Below are positions 1-7,930 of a DNA stretch of 51,116 bases, piece by piece; the stretch's first letter is position 1, and each line of letters begins with the position of its first letter. The stretch comes from Microvirga zambiensis WSM3693 (GTDB lineage: Bacteria; Pseudomonadota; Alphaproteobacteria; Rhizobiales; Beijerinckiaceae), in contig NZ_JAERQD010000045.1 of NCBI RefSeq assembly GCF_016735695.1, positions 1 through 51,116 on the forward strand, given 5' to 3'. The notes beneath the pieces were generated by a model. It did no database searches and was not told the origin of the DNA. It saw nothing but the letters and a program-made list of their open reading frames with translations. A program made the translations under genes and the position numbers.

Positions 1-13
1 GTCTTGAGGCAAC

Positions 14-57
14 GATATAGCCGAGGTTGGGAATGATGTCAAGAACAAAGTGAGAAC
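14..57 (-). promoter_or_regulatory. SOS-type (LexA) box overlapping a strong promoter
   Basis: On the minus strand GTTC-TCACTTT-GTTC (57 to 43) matches the alphaproteobacterial LexA box GTTC-N7-GTTC. It directly abuts a perfect -35 TTGACA (42-37), followed by a 17-bp spacer and a -10-like TATATC (19-14). A LexA dimer here would block polymerase. The regulated gene must start left of position 1, so its identity is unknown. Confidence 0.6.
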
Positions 58-96
58 ATAACATCACGCTCTCACTGGCCATGCCCACCCCCGCGC

Positions 97-188
97 CGTC
101 ATGGCCGCACTTGGTGCGGCCACCCACGTCTTCGAGAACCGCCGCGTCGCAAAGACGTGGGTGCCCGGGACAAGCCCGGGCATGACGG
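97..188. repeat. Palindromic repeat, family A (complete copy)
   Basis: The element begins CGTCATGGCCG and ends GGGCATGACGG, with inner arms CCCACGTCTT and AAGACGTGGG, so it folds as a long double hairpin. It is one of about ten copies in the window, some complete and some half, all between genes. Confidence 0.85.
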
Positions 189-195
189 CGCGGGT

Positions 196-283
196 GTCAT
201 TCCCGGTCCGAGCGTGGCGAGCGGGGCGCCTTTGGGATCGAGATCACCGGCACTGATCCCCGGGACAAGCCCGGGCATGACGG
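196..283. repeat. Palindromic repeat, family A (diverged copy)
   Basis: It starts GTCATTCCCGG and ends CCCGGGCATGACGG with a diverged middle. It lies in tandem after the copy at 97-188, and the two fill most of the region before the structured leader. Confidence 0.65.
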
Positions 284-415
284 CGGAGGGTATCATGACG
301 GCAGAGGATGGGAATGACGTGGGAATGTGGGATGAAACGGAGGGCGGCCATGACGCTTGGGGAGCGTGCCGGCGGGGCCATTGACCCCGCACCGCCGTCT
401 CGTGTTATCTCGTTT

Positions 416-606
416 CCGGAGCCGGGCGCACCCGGTTCCGGGGCGTGAGAACCCCGTCAGGGCGGCGCAAGCATCCGCCGCAACGATGCCTTCCCAGCCT
501 TACGGCCGGGGAGGCGCTGTCGCATGTCCAGGGCGAAAGCCTAAAGGGCAGCGCGGTCGTCCCTGACGGCTTCTCAACTCCCCGGCCACCAGCCCTGCTG
601 GTGGTC
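416..606 (+). ncRNA. Candidate structured leader RNA, possibly a cis-regulator
   Basis: Hairpin 416-441 has 11 pairs closed by loop CGCA. A long helix then pairs 440-462 with 561-583: four G-C pairs, six pairs TGAGAA/TTCTCA and nine pairs CCGTCAGGG/CCCTGACGG. It encloses hairpins at 463-480, 491-512 and 514-554; the last carries a GGGC-GAAA-GCCT tip (531-542). Hairpin 584-606 (CCACCAG/CTGGTGG) follows. Bases 575-582 (CAACTCCC) are also perfectly complementary to 618-625 (GGGAGTTG), which covers the ribosome binding site of the gene at 631. The long helix and the Shine-Dalgarno block therefore compete for the same bases. I do not recognise the RNA class; strand and function are inferred from the gene downstream. 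Confidence 0.55.
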
Positions 607-630
607 GCTTCACTCGAGGGAGTTGCTGCG

Positions 631-918
631 ATGGACCAGCCCTACAGCGCATGGGCCGATTGGCTCTCGAAGTTCCACACTTGGCCCGAATCCATCCAGG
701 CCCTCTGGCTCCTCGCCGTGCCGGCGACCCTGCTCGGCATGACATGGCTCGTGATGCGCGGCCTCGCCGAGATCGTCCGTCTCGCCCGCGGCGACCGCAT
801 CCGCCCGACGATCCGCCGGCCCGGCCCCACGCCCGAGGCGACCGATCGCGAGAACCCGCCGGAGCCGACTGGACGCGGGGCGGTGGTGCAGGGAGTGTTC
901 GGGTGGAGGAATGAGTGA
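631..918 (+). CDS. Small single-span membrane protein of unknown function
   Basis: A 95-residue protein. Residues 1-20 are polar and aromatic, residues 22-45 (IQALWLLAVPATLLGMTWLV) form one clear membrane span, and the tail is basic, then proline-rich, and probably cytoplasmic. I chose ATG 631 because GAGGGAG (616-622) lies at ideal spacing; an in-frame upstream extension would run through the structured leader and is unlikely. No catalytic motif is visible. The gene stands alone, with the candidate regulatory RNA directly upstream and palindromic repeats after its stop. It resembles short uncharacterised Hyphomicrobiales membrane proteins, but I cannot give a function. Confidence 0.65.
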   Translation: MDQPYSAWADWLSKFHTWPESIQALWLLAVPATLLGMTWLVMRGLAEIVRLARGDRIRPTIRRPGPTPEATDRENPPEPTGRGAVVQGVFGWRNE

Positions 919-939
919 GGGCGTGCCCACACCCGCCAC

Positions 940-976
940 CGTCATGGCCGGACTTGATCCGGCCACCCATGTCTGA
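940..976. repeat. Palindromic repeat, family A (half copy)
   Basis: A left arm only (GTCATGGCCGGACTTGATCC, then CCACCCATGTC). It sits just after the small membrane protein gene and before the complete copy at 1010. Confidence 0.7.
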
Positions 977-1009
977 AATCGCGCGCAGAACAAGACGTCG
1001 ATACCACCC

Positions 1010-1098
1010 CGTCATGCCCGGACTTGATCCGGGCACCCACGTCTTAAACCGCCGTGCAGAAAAAGACGTGGATACCCGGCACGAGGCCGGGCATGACG
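1010..1098. repeat. Palindromic repeat, family A (complete copy)
   Basis: The cleanest copy: CGTCATGCCCGGACTTGATC opens it and GGCCGGGCATGACGG closes it, with CCCACGTCTT and AAGACGTGG as inner arms. It ends 35 bp before the GIY-YIG gene. Confidence 0.9.
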
Positions 1099-1133
1099 GT
1101 TGAGGAATTAATGCAACTTCGTATCATTTTCCG

Positions 1134-1427
1134 ATGGAAAAGGGCGGCTGGGTCTACCTCATGACCAACCGGCGCAACGGCACGCTTTATCTCGGCGTGA
1201 CGAGCAACCTCGCCCGCCGCGCCTTCGAGCACCGCGAGGGCCTCATTCCCGGCTTCACAAGGCAATACGGCCTCAAGCGCCTCGTCTGGTACGAGCATTT
1301 TTGCGACATCCGCGACGCGATCCAGCGCGAAAAGACCATGAAGCACTGGCCCCGCGCCTGGAAGGTGCGCCTCATCCACGGCATGAACCCGGATTGGGAC
1401 GATCTCTACGAGGTGCTGAACGCTTAA
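1134..1427 (+). CDS. GIY-YIG nuclease-domain protein
   Basis: A 97-residue protein that is essentially one GIY-YIG domain. The variant motif VYLMT (residues 8-12) plus LYLGVT (20-25) replaces GIY/YIG. The conserved Arg of NLARRAFEH (about 28-36) and a downstream Glu in the QREKTMKHW segment complete the expected active-site set. The family (UPF0213/YhbQ-like) has a nuclease fold whose cellular role is poorly known. No strong ribosome binding site precedes ATG 1134. The gene is bracketed by family A palindromic repeats at 1010-1098 and 1505-1696, which may be meaningful. The fold assignment is secure; the function is not. Confidence 0.85.
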   Translation: MEKGGWVYLMTNRRNGTLYLGVTSNLARRAFEHREGLIPGFTRQYGLKRLVWYEHFCDIRDAIQREKTMKHWPRAWKVRLIHGMNPDWDDLYEVLNA

Positions 1428-1504
1428 GCGCGCCCGTGCCCCGCATCACCCCAGGACCGGCCGCCGCCGCAGCCGCCCTCACGCCCACGCCTCGACGCCC
1501 ACAA

Positions 1505-1550
1505 CGTCATGCCCATCCCCGGACTTGATCCAAGGATCATCCCGGCATCC
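1505..1550. repeat. Palindromic repeat, family A (degenerate half copy)
   Basis: CGTCATGCCCATCCCCGGAC with TTGATCC matches the left arm of the family with an insertion. It lies downstream of the GIY-YIG gene. Confidence 0.55.
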
Positions 1551-1605
1551 CCGTTCCGGCTCCCCGGATAGGCCCAAGCCCTCCACCATCCCCACCATCC
1601 TCCGC

Positions 1606-1696
1606 CGTCATGCCCGCACTCGTTGCGGGCACCCACGTCTTAGGGGCGGGGAGGTTTTGAAGGCGTGGGTGGCCGGGAGGGGCGCGGCCATGACGG
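1606..1696. repeat. Palindromic repeat, family A (complete copy)
   Basis: Left arm CGTCATGCCCGCACTCGTTG with CCCACGTCTT; right arm GCGTGGGTGGCC with CATGACGG. The base composition drops sharply about 60 bp further on, so this copy marks the left edge of the AT-rich gene region. The 1428-1791 gap holds no gene that I can support. Confidence 0.8.
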
Positions 1697-1791
1697 CGGG
1701 GAAGTTAGGCAATCGATCCGCCACCGCTCCACGCCTTGGGCAATCCTGGCAAGATGTTGGATGTAAGGCAGAACCTGAGTATATAAAATTG

Positions 1792-3771
1792 CTACTCGCC
1801 TAGTAGTACAGAGAAGAAAGCTTGATTTCGCTTTTTCGCGTTCTCGACTAAGGTGTCGTAACCGAATGCTTGAATAAATATCTGCTCATTGTCGCGATAT
1901 CTGAAGAATATTTTGGGGTTCCAGTCATTCTTGAAGTCGTGTCTTTGAAAAACCTTAACTAAACTCGGCGTGTGGTCAGCCACAATAAATGCAAAACGCC
2001 TGATCACGCCCGCAAATGAAAAGTGTGTCCCATCGGTCTTTGAGATCCCGCCCTTAGCTACTGCTTGATCGAGCGTATCAATTACTTGAAGGACCGGATC
2101 GCTTTTGGAGTTTCCAAAGGCGTAATCGTCTCTACTCGGCTTTTTGAATTCGACGATTGTGATTGTTGTCCCGTCGTTGTCTCCGAGCACCATGCTATCG
2201 TCAAAGAACGCGATGTCAGTGATTTTATCTCCCTTCTTTCGGCCGCCTCCATGCATAGTCCTATCGCTTGATATATAAGGCAAAAAGGCTAAAGCATCGT
2301 CAATAAGCCAGAGATTGTGCTCGAAATAATCTAGAGACTTATTGTCAGTAAATCGTCTAAATACTAATTCATGGATAACATCTTCTGGCGCTCTCTTGGT
2401 GTCTTCCTTAAATTTACGTGCTGCCTCAACAAGTTCAATTACGCTCTTCCGATGCAATACATACTCGGCAAGTGCATCCTTTTTGTTCGCATCAAGCTTG
2501 CTCACGAGTTCCTGAATGCGGTTTTGATAGTCTACTGGATTATTTGCGGCTTTAGTAATTGCTCTAGTGAGATCACTCGACGCTCTGAAGCGCTCAATAG
2601 CCAAGTCCGATATAAATTCTTCTGCTGACCAGTTGTTTGGCTTAGAGGCGACATACTCGCCTACGGATCTCCCTTTGAGACCGATCCTCAGGATTGGATT
2701 CTCACGGAGTGCTTCACCAAGGCTATAAGTTTGATCCCGCTTTATCTTGTCGATTTGCGAGTTCTCATTAACTTGGATGACATCGCTGATCTTTGTAACT
2801 ATTTTCTCAATTGTTTTAATTGGGATGTTTAGACCTGTGCGTGCATCATTTAATCGTGTCTCAAAGGCAGGACTGCGTACTACTGCCAGCACTATATATC
2901 GCTTGTCTGCCTCATCAACGAAGTGCGGCTGGCCTAATTTGTTTGTTAAATCGCGAGGAGCACCTACAATTCGATCTGCTGCGGAGAACAGCAGGCAATG
3001 GTTTTTAAAAGTACGTGTCTTTGGGATTTTTGTGATCGAGTAATGAAGCGTCTCAGTGCTACCGTCAACTTCGCAATCAATTTGCCCTGAATCTGACTGC
3101 ACAAACACTGAATTGAAGTGAGAAGTAATATCTTCCGGAGCTGCGTCATCAAATTGAATAGTGATACTTGGGAGCCAACGGTACAAAAAGTATGGCAAAA
3201 AGTGACTGCCGATGGCGTCAGCTACGTCTTCCACATTTAAGCTTCTGATTAGATCATGCCAAGGCGTGAGTGGCTGATCATGCTCAACGCGAACACCTGT
3301 AAATTCGAAATCTATATTATCATTTAAGTACGCGAATTCTTTTTCTTGGGATATGTCAAACCGAAATGACCTCGATTTGTATTCAGTAAAGAATGCATAT
3401 TGGCTCCAATAAACAGTTCGTGCAAAAACCTTAAATGCGATAAATCGGCCAAATCCTCGGCCATGCTCTTTTAATTTATAGCCGGAGAAAGGAGTTTTGA
3501 AGGATTTATAGTTCTCATCATTGAGCCCAATACCATTGTCAGTGACAGTAATTTTGAACTTCGTCGGATCAGTGGGATTAGTAAAATGTATGTGGATCTT
3601 GCCTAACCGTTTAGCCTCTTGTTCGTATTGGGCCTCGATTCCATGCATTGCATTCGAGACTGCTTCAAAAGTTGGAAGCAGAAAGTCATGCAACTCAACC
3701 GCGAGATGAGTCCTGGAAAGGACCGCCTGCATATCAGGCTTTACCAATTCGTCGGTATCAAGTGTTCTCAT
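1792..3771 (-). CDS. GHKL (Bergerat-fold) ATPase with C-terminal PD-(D/E)XK-like domain
   Basis: A 659-residue cytoplasmic protein. The N-terminus carries GHKL motifs: E36-AVS-N40 for Mg binding, D78-NGIG, and the lid glycines of HGRGFGRF (103-110), as in Hsp90, MutL and gyrase B. The middle has no recognised domain and is followed by HNLWLIDD near 485. Near the C-terminus a D519...E541-F-K543 pattern on adjacent predicted strands (TDIAFFDD, TIVEFKKP) matches a PD-(D/E)XK nuclease core. Similar unnamed ATP-binding proteins occur in accessory islands. Codon use and composition are visibly AT-rich, unlike all its neighbours, and it stands alone among repeats; both point to transfer. A defence role is inference. 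ATG 3771 is preceded only by a weak AGGTAG. Confidence 0.75.
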   Translation of the reverse strand: MRTLDTDELVKPDMQAVLSRTHLAVELHDFLLPTFEAVSNAMHGIEAQYEQEAKRLGKIHIHFTNPTDPTKFKITVTDNGIGLNDENYKSFKTPFSGYKLKEHGRGFGRFIAFKVFARTVYWSQYAFFTEYKSRSFRFDISQEKEFAYLNDNIDFEFTGVRVEHDQPLTPWHDLIRSLNVEDVADAIGSHFLPYFLYRWLPSITIQFDDAAPEDITSHFNSVFVQSDSGQIDCEVDGSTETLHYSITKIPKTRTFKNHCLLFSAADRIVGAPRDLTNKLGQPHFVDEADKRYIVLAVVRSPAFETRLNDARTGLNIPIKTIEKIVTKISDVIQVNENSQIDKIKRDQTYSLGEALRENPILRIGLKGRSVGEYVASKPNNWSAEEFISDLAIERFRASSDLTRAITKAANNPVDYQNRIQELVSKLDANKKDALAEYVLHRKSVIELVEAARKFKEDTKRAPEDVIHELVFRRFTDNKSLDYFEHNLWLIDDALAFLPYISSDRTMHGGGRKKGDKITDIAFFDDSMVLGDNDGTTITIVEFKKPSRDDYAFGNSKSDPVLQVIDTLDQAVAKGGISKTDGTHFSFAGVIRRFAFIVADHTPSLVKVFQRHDFKNDWNPKIFFRYRDNEQIFIQAFGYDTLVENAKKRNQAFFSVLLGE

Positions 3772-3885
3772 CCGTAGGGCTACCTATAGATCGAGGCGAA
3801 ACATTATTGCTGCCACTTCTGGTTGGCAACTAGAACTTTTGTTGAGCGGCGCGTTAGCTGGGCGTTCAAACCCAGTATTGTCATA

Positions 3886-3913
3886 AAAATGGCCGGGCGA
3901 ACCCGGCCATTTT
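3886..3913 (-). terminator. Intrinsic terminator of nrdJ
   Basis: A 12-bp perfect stem (AAAATGGCCGGG with CCCGGCCATTTT) closed by a 4-base loop. On the minus strand it is followed by TTTTTATG, about 30 bp after the nrdJ stop codon. Confidence 0.8.
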
Positions 3914-3943
3914 CGTTTTTCGACTAAGCGTTCTTGCTCCGTC

Positions 3944-6900
3944 TTACGAGCACCCCGTCGTCGATCCGCAGGTATCGCACTTCAAGCACGTCCCATTCCG
4001 AACCAGCGTGAAGTTCGCGCATTCGGGGCAGGATTCACCGACATAGCCCTTCATCTTGGCCTCGGCGCGCTTGTCGGCCATGGAGGGGGCGGGCGCGGCG
4101 AAGGCGAGTTTGGACATCTCGGCTTCGCCGACCTTCTCCTCGACCGCTGCACCGACCGGGGCGAGTTCGCCCTTCAGCGCGTTCGCACCGACGGTCACCG
4201 CCGCCGTGCGCTGAACAATGCCTCCGGCGCTGCCGGCGCCGCCCGGGATGAGCATGAGGCGGTCGACGGTGCCGCGGGTGAAGCCGCGGGAGACGATGGC
4301 CGTGGCAGGCGCGGGCTCCGGCGCCTTCGACTGGGCTTCGCCCGAGCCGATGGTGGTGGGGCCCGCTTCCGACGGGTCGACATGGGCGAGGTCGTTGCGG
4401 GCGAGATACGAGACCGCGAGTTCGCGGAACACGTAGTCGAGGATCGAGGTGGCGCTCTTGATGCGCTCGTTGCCCTGCACGAAGCCGGCCGGCTCGAAGC
4501 GCGTGAAGGTGAAGGCCTCCACGTATTCCTCGAGCGGCACGCCGTATTGCAGGCCGAGCGAGATGGCGATGGCGAAGTTGTTCATCATCGCGCGGAAGGC
4601 GGCGCCTTCCTTGTGCATGTCGATGAAGATCTCGCCGAGGCGTCCGTCGTCGTATTCGCCGGTGCGCAGGTACACCTTGTGGCCGCCGACGACGGCCTTC
4701 TGGGTGTAGCCCTTGCGGCGGTCGGGCATCTTCTCGCGGTCGCGCAGGGCCACCACGCGCTCGACGATCTTTTCGACGATCTTTTCCGACACGTGCGCCG
4801 CTTTTGCCGCCGCGGGGAGGGCGGCGACGTGCTCGGCTGCGTCCTCCGCATCCTCGTCCTCATCACTGATGAGAGCGGAGTTCAGCGGCTGCGAGAGCTT
4901 GGAGCCGTCGCGGTAGAGGGCGTTCGCCTTCAGCGCCAGCTTCCAGGACAGCATGTAGGCGTTCTTGCAATCCTCGACGGTGGCGTCGTTCGGCATGTTG
5001 ATGGTCTTGGAGATCGCACCCGAGATGAAGGGCTGCGAGGCCGCCATCATGCGGATGTGGCTCTCCACCGAGAGATAGCGCTTGCCGATCTTGCCGCACG
5101 GATTGGCGCAGTCGAACACCGCGTAGTGTTCCACCTTCAGGAACGGCGCGCCTTCCAGCGTCATCGCTCCGCAGATGTGGATGTTCGCGGCCTCCACATC
5201 GGCCTTCGAGAAGCCGAGGAAGGACAACAGGTCGAAGGACGGATCGTTGAGCTTCTCCGCCGGCACTTTGAGCGTGCCGGTCAAGAAGTCCTCGCCGAGA
5301 GTCCAGCGGTTGAAGACGAACTTGATGTCGAAGGCGCTCTTCAGGCCCTTCTCCACCGCGTCGATCTTCTCGTCGGTGAAACCCTTGGAGCGGAGCGAGC
5401 CGGGGTTGATCGCAGGCGCCTGCTTCATGGAGCCGTGTCCGACCGCATAGGCCTCGATCTCGGCGATCTCGGATTCGCGGTAGCCGAGCGCGCGCAGCGC
5501 ATCGGGCACGGCGCGATTGATGATCTTGAAGTAGCCGCCGCCGGCGAGCTTCTTGAACTTCACCAGCGCGAAGTCGGGCTCGATGCCGGTGGTGTCGCAA
5601 TCCATCACGAGGCCGATCGTGCCGGTGGGCGCGATCACGGTGGCCTGCGCGTTGCGGTAGCCGTTGGTCTCGCCGAGCTCCAGCGCCTTGTCCCAGGCGG
5701 CCTTGGCATGGGTGACGAGGTCCGCATCGGGGCAGGAGGCGTGATCGAGCGGGACCGGGTTGACGGCGAGGCCCTCATAGCCTTCCGACACCCCATGTGC
5801 CGCGCGGCGATGGTTGCGGATCACGCGCAGCATGTGCTTCGCGTTGGCCTTGTAGTTCGGGAAGGGACCCAGCTCGCCCGCCATCTCGGCGGAGGTGGCA
5901 TAGGACACGCCGGTCATGATCGCGGTGAGCGCGCCGCCGAGCGCGCGGCCAGCGTCGGAATCGTAAGGCAGGCCCATGGTCATGAGCAGACCGCCGATAT
6001 TGGCGAAGCCGAGGCCGAGCGTGCGGTACTCGTAAGAGAGCTGCGCGATTTCCTTCGACGGGAACTGCGCCATCATCACCGAGATCTCGAGCACCACCGT
6101 CCACAGGCGGCAGGCATGCTCGAACGACTCGGCATCGAACTTGTGGTTCTGGCGGTCGAAGAACTGCAGCAGGTTGGCGGAGGCGAGATTGCACGCCGTG
6201 TCGTCGAGGAACATGTATTCCGAGCAGGGATTCGAGGCCCGGATGCGTCCGCCGGCGGGGCTGGTGTGCCAGTCGTTCATGGTGGTGTTGAAGTGCAGGC
6301 CCGGATCGGCCGAGGCCCAGGCGGCGTGGCCGATCTGCTCCCACAGGTCGCGCGCCTTGAGCGTCTTCAGGACCTTGCCGTCCTTGCGCGCCTTGAGGTG
6401 CCAGTCGGCGTCGGTCTCTACCGCGCGCAAGAAGTCGTCGGTGAGCGAGACGGAGTTGTTGGAGTTCTGGCCGGAGACCGTGAGGTAGGCATCCGAATCC
6501 CAATCGGTGTCGTAGATCGGGAAGTCGATGTCGGTGTAGCCCTGGCGCGCGAACTGGATCACGCGCTTGATGTAGTTGTCCGGGATCATGACCCGGCGCG
6601 CCATCTTGATCTCTTTCTTCAGAGCCGGGTTCTTCTCCGGATCGAAGCAGGCGTCACCCTCGGCCTCGCAGTTCACGCAGGCCTTCATGATGGCCTTCAG
6701 GTGCTTGTTGCCGAGCTTGGAGCCGGTGACGAGCGCCGCGACCTTCTGCTCCTCCTTCACCTTCCAGTCGATGTAGCTTTCGATGTCCGGGTGGTCGACG
6801 TCGACCACCACCATCTTCGCCGCGCGGCGCGTGGTGCCGCCCGACTTGATCGCGCCGGCGGCGCGATCGCCGATCTTGAGGAAGGACATCAGGCCGGACG

Positions 6901-7651
6901 AGCGGCCGCCGCCGGAGAGCTTTTCGCCCTCGCCGCGCAGCTTCGAGAAGTTGGAGCCGGTGCCGGAGCCGTACTTGAACAGGCGCGCCTCGCGCACCCA
7001 GAGGTCCATGATGCCGCCCTCGTTCACCAGGTCGTCCTCGACGCCCTGGATGAAGCAGGCATGCGGCTGCGGATGCTCGTAGGCGGACTTCGACTTGGTC
7101 AGCTTGCCGGTCTTGTAGTCGACATAGAAGTGGCCCTGGCCGGGGCCGTCGATGCCGTAGGCCCAGTGCAGGCCGGTGTTGAACCATTGCGGCGAGTTCG
7201 GCGCCACCATCTGGTTGGCGAGCATGAAGCGCAATTCGTCATAGAAGGCCTGGGCATCTTCCTCGGACGAGAAATAGCCGCCCTTCCAGCCCCAATAGGT
7301 CCAGCAGCCGGCGAGGCGGTCGAAAACCTGCTTGGAGGAAATCTCGGAGCCGAAGCGCTGATCCTCGGGGAGGGCGGCCAAAGCGGCCTCGTCGGGCACG
7401 GAGCGCCATAGCCAGGAGGGAACGTCGTTCTCCTCGATCTTCTTCAGGCTGGCCGGGACGCCGGCCTTGCGGAAATACTTCTGGGCCAGCACGTCGGAGG
7501 CCACCTGGCTCCAGGTCTCCGGCACCTCGATATTGTCGAGCTTGAAGACGATCGAGCCATCCGGATTGCGGATCTCGCTCGTGGCGAGCCGGAAGGCGAG
7601 GGAGGAATAAGGCGATTGGCCGGTTTTCGTATAACGCCGCTCGATCCGCAT
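3944..7651 (-). CDS. nrdJ: Vitamin B12-dependent (class II) ribonucleotide reductase
   Basis: A 1235-residue enzyme that reduces ribonucleotides to deoxyribonucleotides using adenosylcobalamin as radical source, so it needs neither oxygen nor a separate radical subunit. Visible marks are the NPCSEYMF active-site segment and a C-terminal zinc-ribbon-like tail with CPEC and CLKCDTCG cysteines, which probably carry the redox relay. Length is normal for the alphaproteobacterial form. I chose ATG 7651 (MRIERRYTK) over an upstream non-ATG start at 7678 because AGGA lies 8 bases before it and MRIERRYT is the usual family start. The gene is transcribed alone, with a tandem NrdR-box pair about 280 bp upstream and a terminator downstream. 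Confidence 0.97.
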   Translation of the reverse strand: MRIERRYTKTGQSPYSSLAFRLATSEIRNPDGSIVFKLDNIEVPETWSQVASDVLAQKYFRKAGVPASLKKIEENDVPSWLWRSVPDEAALAALPEDQRFGSEISSKQVFDRLAGCWTYWGWKGGYFSSEEDAQAFYDELRFMLANQMVAPNSPQWFNTGLHWAYGIDGPGQGHFYVDYKTGKLTKSKSAYEHPQPHACFIQGVEDDLVNEGGIMDLWVREARLFKYGSGTGSNFSKLRGEGEKLSGGGRSSGLMSFLKIGDRAAGAIKSGGTTRRAAKMVVVDVDHPDIESYIDWKVKEEQKVAALVTGSKLGNKHLKAIMKACVNCEAEGDACFDPEKNPALKKEIKMARRVMIPDNYIKRVIQFARQGYTDIDFPIYDTDWDSDAYLTVSGQNSNNSVSLTDDFLRAVETDADWHLKARKDGKVLKTLKARDLWEQIGHAAWASADPGLHFNTTMNDWHTSPAGGRIRASNPCSEYMFLDDTACNLASANLLQFFDRQNHKFDAESFEHACRLWTVVLEISVMMAQFPSKEIAQLSYEYRTLGLGFANIGGLLMTMGLPYDSDAGRALGGALTAIMTGVSYATSAEMAGELGPFPNYKANAKHMLRVIRNHRRAAHGVSEGYEGLAVNPVPLDHASCPDADLVTHAKAAWDKALELGETNGYRNAQATVIAPTGTIGLVMDCDTTGIEPDFALVKFKKLAGGGYFKIINRAVPDALRALGYRESEIAEIEAYAVGHGSMKQAPAINPGSLRSKGFTDEKIDAVEKGLKSAFDIKFVFNRWTLGEDFLTGTLKVPAEKLNDPSFDLLSFLGFSKADVEAANIHICGAMTLEGAPFLKVEHYAVFDCANPCGKIGKRYLSVESHIRMMAASQPFISGAISKTINMPNDATVEDCKNAYMLSWKLALKANALYRDGSKLSQPLNSALISDEDEDAEDAAEHVAALPAAAKAAHVSEKIVEKIVERVVALRDREKMPDRRKGYTQKAVVGGHKVYLRTGEYDDGRLGEIFIDMHKEGAAFRAMMNNFAIAISLGLQYGVPLEEYVEAFTFTRFEPAGFVQGNERIKSATSILDYVFRELAVSYLARNDLAHVDPSEAGPTTIGSGEAQSKAPEPAPATAIVSRGFTRGTVDRLMLIPGGAGSAGGIVQRTAAVTVGANALKGELAPVGAAVEEKVGEAEMSKLAFAAPAPSMADKRAEAKMKGYVGESCPECANFTLVRNGTCLKCDTCGSTTGCS

Positions 7652-7742
7652 TGTCAGATTCCTAAGTGTTGAGGACAAACGTCCCCATGGCCGCGATTTG
7701 CCCCGCAGCTCATCAGCCCAAATTTATTGTTCGACGCCCCAA

Positions 7743-7761
7743 CGATCCGTTCTTCGGATCG
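7743..7761 (-). other. Short hairpin in the nrdJ leader
   Basis: CGATCCG and CGGATCG form a perfect 7-bp stem with a 5-base loop inside the roughly 280-nt region between the NrdR boxes and the nrdJ start. There is no U-tract, so it is not a terminator. I looked for cobalamin-riboswitch boxes in this leader and found none. Confidence 0.4.
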
Positions 7762-7930
7762 CCCACATGACCGCCCGAGTTTCGGCCTCCTCCAGACGCC
7801 ACAGGTCGCGCGGCAATCGCGTTGCCACGGAACTATGACGCTTACTCTGGGGAGGTTCCAACCGTCCCTTTCGAGGCGGTTGCCGGTCTCTGATCGGTAC
7901 CCCGGCAAGCTAGTCGTGTTGCGAGCCTTA

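Noticed and set aside
584..606. Hairpin CCACCAG/CTGGTGG as an intrinsic terminator
   Set aside because: No U-tract follows on either strand, and it sits just before a ribosome binding site.
97..1696. The repeat cluster as a CRISPR array
   Set aside because: Repeats are long, self-palindromic, unevenly spaced and in both complete and half forms; there are no uniform spacers or cas genes.
3858..3882. A tRNA T-arm-like CTGGG...TTCAAA...CCCAG near the AT-rich gene, a possible attachment site
   Set aside because: The loop has the wrong length and no acceptor, D or anticodon arms can be built around it.
4382..7411. A 1009-codon open frame opposite nrdJ
   Set aside because: It is a GC-skew shadow of a certain gene; its translation is low-complexity Arg/Ala/Gly/Glu/Val with no domain and no ribosome binding site.
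7652..7930. A cobalamin riboswitch before nrdJ
   Set aside because: Expected for a B12 enzyme, but none of the conserved B12-box bases are visible in the minus-strand leader.
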